Shown in pieces: positions 21,082 to 30,012 of a stretch of DNA of 64,000 nucleotides. A model generated the notes under the pieces. The model did no database searches and was not told the origin of the DNA. It saw only the letters and a list, made by a program, of their open reading frames with translations. Origin of the DNA: Paracoccus isoporae (GTDB taxonomy: Bacteria; Pseudomonadota; Alphaproteobacteria; Rhodobacterales; Rhodobacteraceae); the NCBI RefSeq assembly GCF_900101865.1, contig NZ_FNAH01000002.1, positions 248,001-312,000 on the forward strand. The letters are read 5' to 3'. The position numbers and the translations under genes are program-made. Position 1 is the stretch's first letter; each line of letters starts with the position of its first letter.

Positions 21082-21204
21082 CTGTACTGCGCGCGGCCTT
21101 TAGCACCACTTTCCGGGATTTCTTGAAGCTGTTCGGGGATTTTCGCGCTTACCCGGCGACCTGCCCATCGGATAGCCTGCAAAGACGACAGCGAGGAGAC
21201 CGCC

Positions 21205-22464
21205 ATGCAGGATTTTGCCATCATCTGGGACTGGATCGGATTCGCGGTGCGGTGGACCCATGTCATCACCGCCATCGCCTGGATCGGGTCGAGCTTCTAT
21301 TTCGTCGCGCTCGATCTGGGGCTGCGCAAGGTGCCGAACATGCCGGTCGGCGCGCATGGCGAGGAATGGCAGGTGCATGGCGGCGGCTTCTACCATATCC
21401 AGAAATATCTCGTCGCGCCGGAAAACATGCCCGATCACCTGATCTGGTTCAAATGGGAGAGCTATTCGACCTGGCTGTCGGGCGCGGCGCTCTTGATGAT
21501 TGTCTACTGGGTCGGGGGCGAGCTGTATCTGATCGACCGGGCCAAGGCCGACATGGCGCTGTGGCAGGGGATCGTGATCTCGGCCGCCTCGCTGACCATC
21601 GGCTGGCTGGTCTATGACCGGCTGTGCAAATCGGGCCTGGGCGAGCGCCCCACAGTGCTGATGCTGCTGCTGTTCGTGCTGCTGGTGGCGATGGGTTACG
21701 GCTATAACCAGATCTTCACGGGGCGGGCGACCATGCTGCATTTGGGCGCGTTTACCGCGACCATCATGACGGCGAATGTGTTCTTCATCATCATGCCCAA
21801 TCAGCGCATCGTGGTGAAGGATCTGCAGGAAGGCCGCAAGCCCGATCCGAAATACGGCAAGATCGCCAAGCTGCGGTCGACCCATAACAACTACCTGACC
21901 CTGCCGGTCGTGTTCCTGATGCTGTCGAACCATTACCCGCTGGCCTTTGCCACGGAATTTAACTGGCTGATCGCGGCGCTGATCTTCCTGATGGGCGTGA
22001 CCATCCGGCATTTCTTCAACACCATGCATGCCACCGGCTCCATGAAGTGGTGGACCTGGGCGGCGACGGCGGTGCTGTTCATCGGGGTGATGTGGCTGTC
22101 CACCGCGCCGCTCTGGCAGTCGAGCTACGAGGAGTCCGAGGCCCGCGCGCTGACGCCTCAGCAGCAGAAATTCGCCGCCGCCGACGGGTTCGACGAGGTG
22201 ATGACCGTCGTGCCGGGACGCTGCGCCATGTGCCATGCCCGCGATCCGGGTTATGAGGGGATCCACCGCGCGCCCAAGGATCTGCTGCTGGAAACGCCCG
22301 AGGACATCACCCGCGCGGCGCGCCAGATCTATCTGCAGGCCGGGCTGACGAATGCAATGCCTCCCGCCAATGTCAGCTTCATGGAACCGCAGGAGCGGCA
22401 GGCCATCGTGGACTGGTATCGCGCCGCCACCGGCAGCGACCCGGTGCAGCTCGCGAATAAGTAA
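21205..22464 (+). CDS. puuD: Urate hydroxylase PuuD (membrane protein with cytochrome c domain)
   Basis: Inner-membrane enzyme of 419 residues that in this family oxidises urate to 5-hydroxyisourate, passing electrons to the respiratory chain rather than making H2O2. The N-terminal part (about 1-310, DUF989) has about eight hydrophobic segments and the motifs WIGSSFYFVALD and NTMHATG. The C-terminal domain carries one haem site, CAMCH at residues 340-344, with a later Met. A GCGAGGAG lies upstream of the ATG at 21205. It would take over the product of the XdhABC set at 41861-46550, though the two loci are 19 kb apart and no later ureide genes are in the window. Confidence 0.93.
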   Translation: MQDFAIIWDWIGFAVRWTHVITAIAWIGSSFYFVALDLGLRKVPNMPVGAHGEEWQVHGGGFYHIQKYLVAPENMPDHLIWFKWESYSTWLSGAALLMIVYWVGGELYLIDRAKADMALWQGIVISAASLTIGWLVYDRLCKSGLGERPTVLMLLLFVLLVAMGYGYNQIFTGRATMLHLGAFTATIMTANVFFIIMPNQRIVVKDLQEGRKPDPKYGKIAKLRSTHNNYLTLPVVFLMLSNHYPLAFATEFNWLIAALIFLMGVTIRHFFNTMHATGSMKWWTWAATAVLFIGVMWLSTAPLWQSSYEESEARALTPQQQKFAAADGFDEVMTVVPGRCAMCHARDPGYEGIHRAPKDLLLETPEDITRAARQIYLQAGLTNAMPPANVSFMEPQERQAIVDWYRAATGSDPVQLANK

Positions 22465-22562
22465 CGGCTTTTCGTGCCGCGTGCCGCGGTATCGCGCAAG
22501 CGGCGGGGGCAACCGCTATGGCGCCTGTGCAACAGCCGTGGCAAATACCCGACTATTTTTCT

Positions 22563-22578
22563 TTGACGTTCATTGACG
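22563..22578 (+). promoter_or_regulatory. Direct repeat upstream of the siderophore receptor gene
   Basis: TTGACG occurs twice, at 22563-22568 and 22573-22578, exactly one helical turn apart, just after an AT-rich stretch (ACTATTTTTCTTTGA) and 56 nt before the receptor start. This may be a regulator site or a -35 region. I cannot match it to a known iron box. Confidence 0.3.
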
Positions 22579-22633
22579 ATCATCCGGCAGGCATGGGAAG
22601 CGGGCGCTGATTTCCTTTGTCAGAGAGTGTTTC

Positions 22634-24739
22634 ATGCCCGCCCATCCCCGCCAGATCCTTCTGCTTGCCGGTGTCAGCACCGCCGCACTTGCCGCCGCCG
22701 CCGCGGCGCAGGACCCTGCCGTCACCCCCGCCGGGCAAGGCGCGGAGAACCCGGTCTTCGTGCTGGGCACCATCTATCTCGATGCCGAGGACGTGGCCGG
22801 CTATGTCGCCAGCGGCGCGCAGGTGGCGAAATCGCTGACCCCGCTGGCCGAGTCGCAGAAATCCGTCTCGGTCGTCACCGAGGCGCAGATCGACGACCAG
22901 GGTGCCAGCAATCTGGGCGAATCGCTCGGCTATACGGCCGGGATCTATGGCCAGCCCTTCGGGGCCGATCCGCGCTTCAACGCCCCCACGCTGCGCGGTT
23001 TCGAGAGCGACAAGGCGCAATATGTGAACGGGCTGCGCCAGGGCCGGTTCTTCGGCGCGGTGGATTACGAGCTTTACGGCATGCAGCAGGTCGAGGTGCT
23101 GCGCGGCCCGTCCTCGTCGCTCTATGGCGCGGGCATGCCGGCGGGGATCATCAACCAGGTGCAGAAACGCGCCCAGACCGGCGATTTCGGCGAAGCCGGG
23201 GTCGGCATCGACAGCCATGACGGCAAGCGGGTGTTCTTCGATGTGAACCGCGAGGCCAGCGAAGCCCTGTCCTGGCGGCTGACCGGCATCGGCAAGGACA
23301 TGCAGACCCAGATCGACGAGCTGGGCAATGAACGCGGCTATCTGGCCGGGGCGGTCAGGTGGAGCCCGGATGCGCTGACCACCATCGACCTGCTGGCCTC
23401 CTATACCGCCGATGCCCCGATCTCTCCGGTGGGGATCCCGTTCGGGCTGACCGAACTGGCCGATGGCGAGGATCTGCGCGAGCTCTATGTGGGCCAGACC
23501 AACTGGGACGACAGCGACCGCAAGATGTGGAATCTGGGCGTCGAGGTCAGCCACGATCTCGACAGCGGATGGACGCTGAGCCAGGGCTTCCGCTACGAGA
23601 AGCTCGATTGGGACTATACCGGCACTTATGTCTCGACCGGCGCGGTGATCGACGCCGATGGCAGTTTCTTCCGCGGCGCCAGCCGGCAGAGCGAGGAGAG
23701 CGAGAGCGTCAGCCTCGACACCCGGCTGACCGGCGAGGCGGTGACCGGGCAGGCCACGCATCAGCTTCTGTTCGGCATGGATCTGCGCCGCTACGAGGCC
23801 GAGGAATCGAGCCTGATCGAAAGCGACCGGACCCGGTTCGACTGGAACGATCCCGACAATCAGGGCCCGCTGCCGGTGTTTGCGGGCGGGCCGAACAGCG
23901 GCGCGGTCACGCTGCGGCAGGTGGGAATCTATGCGCAGGACGAGGTGATGCTGGGCAACTGGCGCATGACCGGCGGTCTGCGCTATGACTGGGCCGAGCA
24001 GAGCGGCGTGCAGTACAACGTCCCGGCCGAGTTCGACGAGACCAAGCTGACCGGGCAGGCGAGCCTCGGCTATCAGTTCGGCAACGGGGTGCTGACCTAT
24101 CTCAGCTACGCCACCTCCTTCGATCCGCAGACCGGCATCAACGAGAACGAGGAGCCGCTGAAGCCGACCGAGGGCGAGCAGTGGGAGCTGGGGCTGAAAT
24201 ACCAGCCGACCGCGTTTGACGGGCTGTTCACCGCGGCGATCTATGATCTCACCCAGACCAATGTGAACCAGTGGGCAGGTAGCAGCGCCAGCGGCGTGAA
24301 CCTGTATCGACAGATCGGCGAGGTCCGCTCGCGCGGGCTGGAACTGGAAGCCAGTGCGGCACTCAGCGCCGCCTGGGAGATCCGCGCCAGCTATGCCTAT
24401 AACGACACCGAGCAGCGCGGCGGCACGAATACCGGCCAGCCGATGTGGAATGCCCCGAAACACAGCGCCGGGATCTGGCTGGACCATGATTTCGGCAACG
24501 GGCTGCGCAGCGGCGGCGGCATCCGCCACATCGGCAGCCGCATGGATATCAGCAACACGCGCGAGCTGGATTCGGTCACGCTGCTGGACATGGGCGCGAG
24601 CTATACGCGCGGAAATCTGGAAGGGTCGCTGAATGTCTCGAACCTGACCGATGAGGTCTATCTGTCCACCTGCGGATGGTTCGGCTGCTATTACGGCGAG
24701 GGCCGGACGCTGTCGGCCAAGATGACCTACACGTGGTAG
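22634..24739 (+). CDS. TonB-dependent siderophore receptor
   Basis: Outer-membrane gated beta-barrel of 701 residues that imports a ferric siderophore using TonB energy. A signal peptide (LLLAGVSTAALAAAAAAQ) is followed by the plug domain with LRGFESDKAQYVNGLRQG and the conserved VEVLRGPSSSLYGAGMPAG, then the barrel, ending in the terminal aromatic W (KMTYTW) needed for outer-membrane assembly. The plug sequence is that of the FhuA/FpvA-like siderophore subfamily. The importer genes fhuD-B-C follow with overlapping ends, so one operon supplies the whole route from surface to cytoplasm. Iron-repressed expression is expected but no operator is identified. Confidence 0.94.
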   Translation: MPAHPRQILLLAGVSTAALAAAAAAQDPAVTPAGQGAENPVFVLGTIYLDAEDVAGYVASGAQVAKSLTPLAESQKSVSVVTEAQIDDQGASNLGESLGYTAGIYGQPFGADPRFNAPTLRGFESDKAQYVNGLRQGRFFGAVDYELYGMQQVEVLRGPSSSLYGAGMPAGIINQVQKRAQTGDFGEAGVGIDSHDGKRVFFDVNREASEALSWRLTGIGKDMQTQIDELGNERGYLAGAVRWSPDALTTIDLLASYTADAPISPVGIPFGLTELADGEDLRELYVGQTNWDDSDRKMWNLGVEVSHDLDSGWTLSQGFRYEKLDWDYTGTYVSTGAVIDADGSFFRGASRQSEESESVSLDTRLTGEAVTGQATHQLLFGMDLRRYEAEESSLIESDRTRFDWNDPDNQGPLPVFAGGPNSGAVTLRQVGIYAQDEVMLGNWRMTGGLRYDWAEQSGVQYNVPAEFDETKLTGQASLGYQFGNGVLTYLSYATSFDPQTGINENEEPLKPTEGEQWELGLKYQPTAFDGLFTAAIYDLTQTNVNQWAGSSASGVNLYRQIGEVRSRGLELEASAALSAAWEIRASYAYNDTEQRGGTNTGQPMWNAPKHSAGIWLDHDFGNGLRSGGGIRHIGSRMDISNTRELDSVTLLDMGASYTRGNLEGSLNVSNLTDEVYLSTCGWFGCYYGEGRTLSAKMTYTW

Positions 24740-25662
24740 CAGGCGGCGAAGCGCCCGCCCGGCCCGGCCGCCGCCATGTCCTGCGTGTTGCCGGATCGGT
24801 GCTGGCGGCGGCGCTTGCCGGGTCCGGCCGGGCTGCGGCGGGGGCCGCCGGGTCGGGGATGCGGCTGGCGGCGATCGACTGGGCGATGCTGGAAACGACA
24901 TTGGCACTCGGCGCGGTGCCGGTGGCCGGGGCGGAGCTCATCCGCTTCCGGGACGACGCGCCGCCGGGGCTGACGCCGGAGGGGATCGTCGATCTGGGAC
25001 TGCGCGGCGCGCCGAACTACGAATTGCTGCAATTGTCGCGCCCCGATCTGATCCTGAGTTCGCCGTTCTACAGCCATTACGAGGACCGGCTGCGCCAGAT
25101 CGCGCCGGTCCTGTCGCTGCCCATTTACACAGACGACGCACCGCCGCTGACGCTGGCGATGGCGGCGCTCGGACATCTGGCCGAGGCGTTGGGCGATCCC
25201 GCAGCCGGCAGGGCGGCGCAGCGCCGGGCGGAGGACGCGCTGTCCGCGCAGGCCGCGTCGCTGCGGGCGCATGCGGATCAACCGCTTTGCCTGATCGAGA
25301 TCGGGGATGCGCGGCATATGCGGGTCTTCGGCCATGACAGCCTCTATGGCAGCACCGCGGCGCGGCTGGGGCTGCGCAATGGCTGGGCAGAGCGCACCGC
25401 GTTCAGCTTTCTGGCCCCGGTCCCGCTGGAGGAGTTGGCCAACATGCCTGAGGCACGGCTGGTCATCATCGGTCCGCTGCCACCGCAGGCCCGCCGGGCG
25501 CTGTCGCGCAGCGTGTTGTGGCGGGCCTTGCCGCAGGTCTCGGGCGGCCGGGTCTGGCAATTGCCGCGGATGAACGCCTTTGGCGCGGTGCCGAGCGCGC
25601 TGCGCTTTGCGCGCGAGCTGGCCGCCGCGTTTCGGGCTGGGCCGGTGGAGGCGCTCGCATGA
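24733..25662 (+). CDS. Iron-siderophore ABC transporter substrate-binding protein (FhuD-like)
   Basis: Periplasmic receptor of about 309 residues from the proposed GTG at 24733, whose codons overlap the receptor stop. The early GRRHVLRVAGSVLAAALAGS looks like a Tat signal (RRxxLxxxG), as seen in other FhuD-like proteins. The mature part has ALGAVPVAGAEL, the RPDLIL motif and GPLPPQARRAL, typical of the helical-backbone binding protein class (Peripla_BP_2). An in-frame ATG at 24676 lies wholly inside the receptor gene and is unlikely. Its stop overlaps fhuB in an ATGA. Confidence 0.85.
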   Translation: MVAGGEAPARPGRRHVLRVAGSVLAAALAGSGRAAAGAAGSGMRLAAIDWAMLETTLALGAVPVAGAELIRFRDDAPPGLTPEGIVDLGLRGAPNYELLQLSRPDLILSSPFYSHYEDRLRQIAPVLSLPIYTDDAPPLTLAMAALGHLAEALGDPAAGRAAQRRAEDALSAQAASLRAHADQPLCLIEIGDARHMRVFGHDSLYGSTAARLGLRNGWAERTAFSFLAPVPLEELANMPEARLVIIGPLPPQARRALSRSVLWRALPQVSGGRVWQLPRMNAFGAVPSALRFARELAAAFRAGPVEALA

Positions 25663-27665
25663 GCCTGGCGGGGCCGCGAAAGCCGCGCCCGGCGGTCCAT
25701 GTCTGGCTGCTGGGGCTGTGCGCCGCGCTGCTAGCGCTGATGCTGTGGCAGGATGCGGCGCTGCGATTGCTGCCATGGGGAAACTGGCCCGGCTTTCCGC
25801 TGGACCCGGCGCGGATGGGGCTCGACCAGATCCGGCTGGGCTTCGGGCTGATGCCGCGCGGGGTCATCGCGCTCGTCGCGGGCGCGGCGCTCGGGCTGTC
25901 GGGCGCGATCCTTCAGGCGGTGCTGCGCAACCCGGTGGCCGATCCCACCACGCTGGGCATCTCGGCCGGGGCGCAATTGGCGCTTGTGCTGGCCACGGTG
26001 CTGGCCCCGTCGCTGCTGGAGATCGGCCGCTGGCCGGTCGCGATGACCGGCGCGATGCTGGCGGCGGGGCTGGTGCTGGCGATCGGCGCGCGGCGCGGAT
26101 TCGCGCCGGTGACGATGGTGATCGTGGGGATGCTGGTGGGGATGACGGCCAGTGCCATAGCCACCGCGGTCACGCTGGCGCAGGGCGAATATCTGCTGTC
26201 GCTGGTGATCTGGAATGGTGGCGCCCTGGTCCAGCAGGACTGGTCCGGCGTGCGCGCGCTGTCGCTGGTGCTGATCTGCGGCGCGGCGCTGGCTTCGCTG
26301 CTGGCGCGTCCGCTCACCGTGCTGTCGCTGGGGGCGGAGGGGGCGCGCGCCCTGGGCATGAACGTGGCGCTGATCCGGCTCGCGGCGGTGGCGGTCGCGG
26401 TGGTGCTGGCGGCGGCGGTTTCGGCCGAGCTGGGGCTGATCGGCTTTGTCGGGCTGGCTGCACCGGCGCTCGCCCGGACGCTGGGCCTGCGCGGGGTGGG
26501 GGCGCTGCTGATTGCCTCGCCGCTGATCGGGGCGCTGATCCTGTCGCTTTGCGACGGGGTGGTGCTGGCCGTGGCCGGGGCGAGCGGCGAGATGTTTCCG
26601 ACCGGCGCGCTGACCGGGCTGATCGGCGGGCCGCTGCTGATCTGGCTGCTGCCGCGGCTGCGCGGCTCCACCCCGCCGGGAACCGAGGCGGCTGAGGGCC
26701 CGCCGCCGCGCCGCGCCCGGCCAGGGCGGCTGCTGGCTGGGCTGGCGGTGGCGCTGATGCTGGCCCTGCTGGTGCTGGTCTGGATCGGGCGGGTGCCCGG
26801 CGGGTGGGCGGTTCTGGACCGGCACAGCGTGGCGCAGTTCCTGCCCATGCGCCTGCCGCGGCTGATCGCGGCGGCCTCGGCGGGCGCGGCCCTGGCCCTG
26901 GCCGGGGCGATCCTGCAACGGCTGACCGCCAACCCGCTGGCCTCGCCCGAGGTGCTGGGCGTCTCTGGCGGGGCGGCGCTTGGCTATGCTGCGGTGGTGT
27001 TTGCGGTGGCGGCCCCCGGCGCATTGCTGCTCGGCGCGGGCAGCATGGCGGGCGGGACGCTGGCGCTCGCCCTCGTCGCGGCCTTCACCGGGCGGCGCGA
27101 CATGCCGCCGGAACGGGTGCTGTTGGCGGGGATCGCGGTCTCAGCGCTGGCATCGGCGGTGCTGGCGGCGATCATGGCGGCGGGGGATGCGCGAAGCTGG
27201 CAGATCCTCGGCTGGCTCAGCGGCTCCTCCTCGGCGGTGGGGATGGCGGGGGCGGGGGCCCTGGCCGTGACGGCCGCGCTGCTGCTGGCGATGTCGCTGG
27301 TGCTGCGGCGCTGGCTGGCGGTGCTGCCGCTCGGCGATGGGGTGGCGGGCAGCCTGGGCGTGCCGCTGCGACCCGCGCGGCTGGGGCTCATCGCGCTGTC
27401 CGGGCTGGCCACCGGGGCTGCGACGGTCCTGGTCGGCCCGCTGAGTTTCGTCGGGCTGATGGCGCCGCATCTGGCAAGGCGGGCCGGGCTGGCGCGGCCC
27501 GCCGACCAGATCGTTGGCGCGGCGCTGATCGGGGCGCTGCTGATGCTGGCCGCAGATTTCGGGGCGCGCATGGCCGGGTTTCCATATGAATTGCCGCTCG
27601 GGCTGTTCGCCTCGCTGATCGGGGCGCCCCGGCTGCTGGTGCTGATGATGAGGCGCGTGAGATGA
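25659..27665 (+). CDS. fhuB: Fused double permease of the siderophore ABC importer (FhuB-like)
   Basis: Inner-membrane permease of 668 residues made of two FecCD/BtuC domains in one chain, the layout known from E. coli FhuB (about 660). Repeated landmarks show the duplication: GLSGAILQAVLRNPVADPTTLGIS in the first half (residues about 80-105) and LAGAILQRLTANPLASPEVLGVS in the second (about 420-445), plus SFVGLMAPHLAR late. About 18-20 hydrophobic segments are visible. ATGA overlaps on both sides couple it to fhuD and fhuC. Base composition is extremely G-rich. Confidence 0.93.
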   Translation: MSLAGPRKPRPAVHVWLLGLCAALLALMLWQDAALRLLPWGNWPGFPLDPARMGLDQIRLGFGLMPRGVIALVAGAALGLSGAILQAVLRNPVADPTTLGISAGAQLALVLATVLAPSLLEIGRWPVAMTGAMLAAGLVLAIGARRGFAPVTMVIVGMLVGMTASAIATAVTLAQGEYLLSLVIWNGGALVQQDWSGVRALSLVLICGAALASLLARPLTVLSLGAEGARALGMNVALIRLAAVAVAVVLAAAVSAELGLIGFVGLAAPALARTLGLRGVGALLIASPLIGALILSLCDGVVLAVAGASGEMFPTGALTGLIGGPLLIWLLPRLRGSTPPGTEAAEGPPPRRARPGRLLAGLAVALMLALLVLVWIGRVPGGWAVLDRHSVAQFLPMRLPRLIAAASAGAALALAGAILQRLTANPLASPEVLGVSGGAALGYAAVVFAVAAPGALLLGAGSMAGGTLALALVAAFTGRRDMPPERVLLAGIAVSALASAVLAAIMAAGDARSWQILGWLSGSSSAVGMAGAGALAVTAALLLAMSLVLRRWLAVLPLGDGVAGSLGVPLRPARLGLIALSGLATGAATVLVGPLSFVGLMAPHLARRAGLARPADQIVGAALIGALLMLAADFGARMAGFPYELPLGLFASLIGAPRLLVLMMRRVR

Positions 27666-28435
27666 GTGATCCCCTGTTCGAGATAGATGCGCTTTGCGTC
27701 GATGTGCCGGGACGCAGGCTGCTGCACGGGGTGACGCTGCGGCTCTTGCCGGGGCGGGTGACCGGGCTGATCGGCCATAACGGGTCGGGCAAGTCCACCC
27801 TGCTCAGGTCGCTGGCCCGCCAGATCCCGTCGAGGGGCGAGGTGCGGTTCGAGGGGCGGCATCTTTCCCAATGGCCGGCGCGAGACCTGGCGCGGCGCAT
27901 GGCGTTCCTGCCCCAGTCACCGCCACCGGCAGAGGGGATGAGCGTGCGCGAACTCGCTGCGCTTGGCCGTTACCCGTGGCATGGCGCGCTTGGTCGCTTC
28001 GGGCCGCGCGATCACAGGGCGGTGGCCGACGCGATTGCCGAATGCGGGCTCGAGGCGCTGTCGGACAGGCTGGTGGACACGCTGTCGGGCGGCGAGCGGC
28101 AGCGGGCCTGGCTGGCTATGATGGTCGCGCAGCAGGCCGGGACGCTTTTGCTGGACGAGCCGATCTCGGCCCTGGACATCGCCCATGCGGTGGAGGTGCT
28201 GTCGCTGGTGCGCCGGATGTGCCACGCCCAGGGGCGCAGCGCGGTGGTGGTGCTGCACGACGTGAACATGGCGGCGCGGTTCTGCGACGAGATCGTCGCG
28301 CTGCGGCAGGGCCGTCTCATCATGCAGGGCGGCCCGGCCGATCTGATGCGGCCCGGCATGTTGCAGCAGATCTATGGGCTCGAGATGCAGGTGATCGCCC
28401 GCGACGATGCCCCGCCGGTCGCTGTTCCCGCCTGA
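27662..28435 (+). CDS. fhuC: ATP-binding protein of the siderophore ABC importer (FhuC-like)
   Basis: ABC ATPase of 257 residues that powers the FhuB permease. Walker A is GHNGSGKSTLL near residues 40-50, the signature is LSGGERQRAWLA, and Walker B is TLLLDEPISALD, with the H-loop in VVVLHDVN. The start is the ATG of an ATGA overlap with fhuB. It closes the siderophore operon; 119 nt without recognised features follow. Confidence 0.95.
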   Translation: MSDPLFEIDALCVDVPGRRLLHGVTLRLLPGRVTGLIGHNGSGKSTLLRSLARQIPSRGEVRFEGRHLSQWPARDLARRMAFLPQSPPPAEGMSVRELAALGRYPWHGALGRFGPRDHRAVADAIAECGLEALSDRLVDTLSGGERQRAWLAMMVAQQAGTLLLDEPISALDIAHAVEVLSLVRRMCHAQGRSAVVVLHDVNMAARFCDEIVALRQGRLIMQGGPADLMRPGMLQQIYGLEMQVIARDDAPPVAVPA

Positions 28436-28554
28436 GGCGGCGGATTGCGCGATTGATACCATCGCGCTTGCCGCGTATTCCTGCCTGTGGCCGGGCGCGT
28501 GATCCGTTGCGCGCCAGGCAGGCCGCCAACAGACCCGGATGACCTGGAAGACCC

Positions 28555-30012
28555 ATGCCGCGCGACACGCCCAAACTGTTCCCCGTCATCCTCTCCGGCG
28601 GCTCCGGCACGCGGCTCTGGCCGCTGTCGCGGAAATCCTATCCCAAGCAATTTGCGCCGCTGATCGGGGACCGGACCCTGTTTCAGGAGGCCGCGCTGCG
28701 CTTTGCCGGTGAGGAGGCCGGGATGGCCGCGCCGATCATCGTGACCAATGCGGATTTCCGCTTCGTCGTGACCGAGCAACTGGCGGCGGTCGGGATCGAT
28801 CCCGGCGCCGTGCTGATCGAGCCCGAGCCGCGCAACACCGCGCCCGCGGTGCTCGTCGCCGCCTTCTACCTGATGGCGCGCGACCCCGATGCGGTGATGC
28901 TGGTCGCGCCGTCCGATCATGCCATCCCGGATCGCGCCGCATTTCTCGACGCCGTCACGCGCGGCATGGAGGCCGTGTCGCGCGGACGCATCGTGACCTT
29001 CGGCATCACCCCTGACCGGCCCGAGACCGGCTATGGCTATCTGGAACTGGAGACCGCGCCTTCGCCCGACGGCGCGGCGTCGGACCTTTTGCGCTTTGTC
29101 GAGAAGCCCGGCGCGGCGGCGGCGCGCGACATGCTGGCATCGGGCAAGTTCCTGTGGAATGCGGGGATCTTCCTGGCCCGCGCGGCGGATATGGTCGAGG
29201 CGTTCCGCAAGCACGCGCCCGACGTGATGGCGCCGGTCTCGGCCGCGCTGAAGAATGCGACCGCCGATCTGGGGTTTCTGCGGCTCGCGCCCGGTGATTA
29301 CGCCAAAGCGCCCTCGATCTCGGTCGATTACGCGGTGATGGAAAAGGCCGGCAACCTCGCCGTGGTGCCGTTTTCCGCCGGCTGGTCCGATCTGGGCGGC
29401 TGGGATGCGGTCTGGCGCGAACAGGGGCCGGACGGGGACGGGGTCGCCACCTCCGGCCCGGCCGAGGCGATTGATTGCCGCGACAGCCTGCTTCGCGCCG
29501 AGACCGACGGGCAGGTGCTGGTCGGGATCGGGCTGGACAACATCATCGCCGTGGCCATGCCCGACGCGGTGCTGGTGGCGCCGAAGGACCGGGCGCAGGA
29601 CGTGAAGCTGGCGGTGGCGCGGCTGAAGGCCCATGAGAAGCCGCAGGCCGAGACGCTGCCCCGCGATTACCGCCCCTGGGGCTGGTACGAAACGCTCGTG
29701 CTCGGCCCCCGCTTCCAGGTCAAGCGCATCGTCGTCAATCCCGGCGCGGCGCTGAGCCTGCAAAGCCATCATCACCGCGCAGAACACTGGATCGTCGTCG
29801 AGGGCACGGCGAAGGTTACGGTGAATTCCGATGTCAGCTTGGTCTCCGAAAACCAGTCCGTCTATGTCCCGCTCGGCGCGGTGCACCGGCTGGAAAATCC
29901 CGGCAAGCTGCCGATGGTGCTGATCGAGGTGCAGACCGGGTCATATCTGGGCGAGGACGACATCGTGCGCCATGACGACATCTATGCGCGCGGGCAGGGG
30001 GCGCGGGGCTGA
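28555..30012 (+). CDS. cpsB: Mannose-1-phosphate guanylyltransferase / mannose-6-phosphate isomerase
   Basis: Bifunctional cytosolic enzyme of 485 residues making GDP-mannose and interconverting fructose-6-P and mannose-6-P. The N-terminal nucleotidyltransferase domain (about 1-345) has ILSGGSGTRLWPLSRKSYPK and FVEKPG. The C-terminal type II isomerase domain is a cupin (about 365-480), with RPWGWYE, the metal-binding SHHHRAEHW and GAVHRLENPG. Also named manC/xanB. Its stop shares a base with the start of the phosphomannomutase gene (TGATG), so both are made together for polysaccharide or glycan synthesis. Confidence 0.95.
   Translation: MPRDTPKLFPVILSGGSGTRLWPLSRKSYPKQFAPLIGDRTLFQEAALRFAGEEAGMAAPIIVTNADFRFVVTEQLAAVGIDPGAVLIEPEPRNTAPAVLVAAFYLMARDPDAVMLVAPSDHAIPDRAAFLDAVTRGMEAVSRGRIVTFGITPDRPETGYGYLELETAPSPDGAASDLLRFVEKPGAAAARDMLASGKFLWNAGIFLARAADMVEAFRKHAPDVMAPVSAALKNATADLGFLRLAPGDYAKAPSISVDYAVMEKAGNLAVVPFSAGWSDLGGWDAVWREQGPDGDGVATSGPAEAIDCRDSLLRAETDGQVLVGIGLDNIIAVAMPDAVLVAPKDRAQDVKLAVARLKAHEKPQAETLPRDYRPWGWYETLVLGPRFQVKRIVVNPGAALSLQSHHHRAEHWIVVEGTAKVTVNSDVSLVSENQSVYVPLGAVHRLENPGKLPMVLIEVQTGSYLGEDDIVRHDDIYARGQGARG

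Larger units (their letters stand above)
20862..21204. other. Non-coding gap after maeB: stem-loops and REP-like repeats
   Basis: This 343-nt gap holds no credible gene. It contains a compound stem-loop at 20920-20952 (outer arms GGCCCGG/CCGGGCC, inner arms GGGGC/GCCCC), a hairpin at 20962-20977 (CCGCCC-GGAT-GGGCGG), either of which could end maeB transcription, and two members of the REP-like repeat in opposite orientation. The promoter for puuD should lie in the last 100 bases but is not obvious. Confidence 0.6.

Noticed and set aside
18363-21275. 970-codon minus-strand frame opposite maeB
   Set aside because: Spurious antisense frame; the plus strand encodes a full malic enzyme with clear motifs.
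22465-22633. Possible cobalamin or other riboswitch before the TonB receptor
   Set aside because: No B12-box or conserved core sequence could be found in the 169-nt leader.
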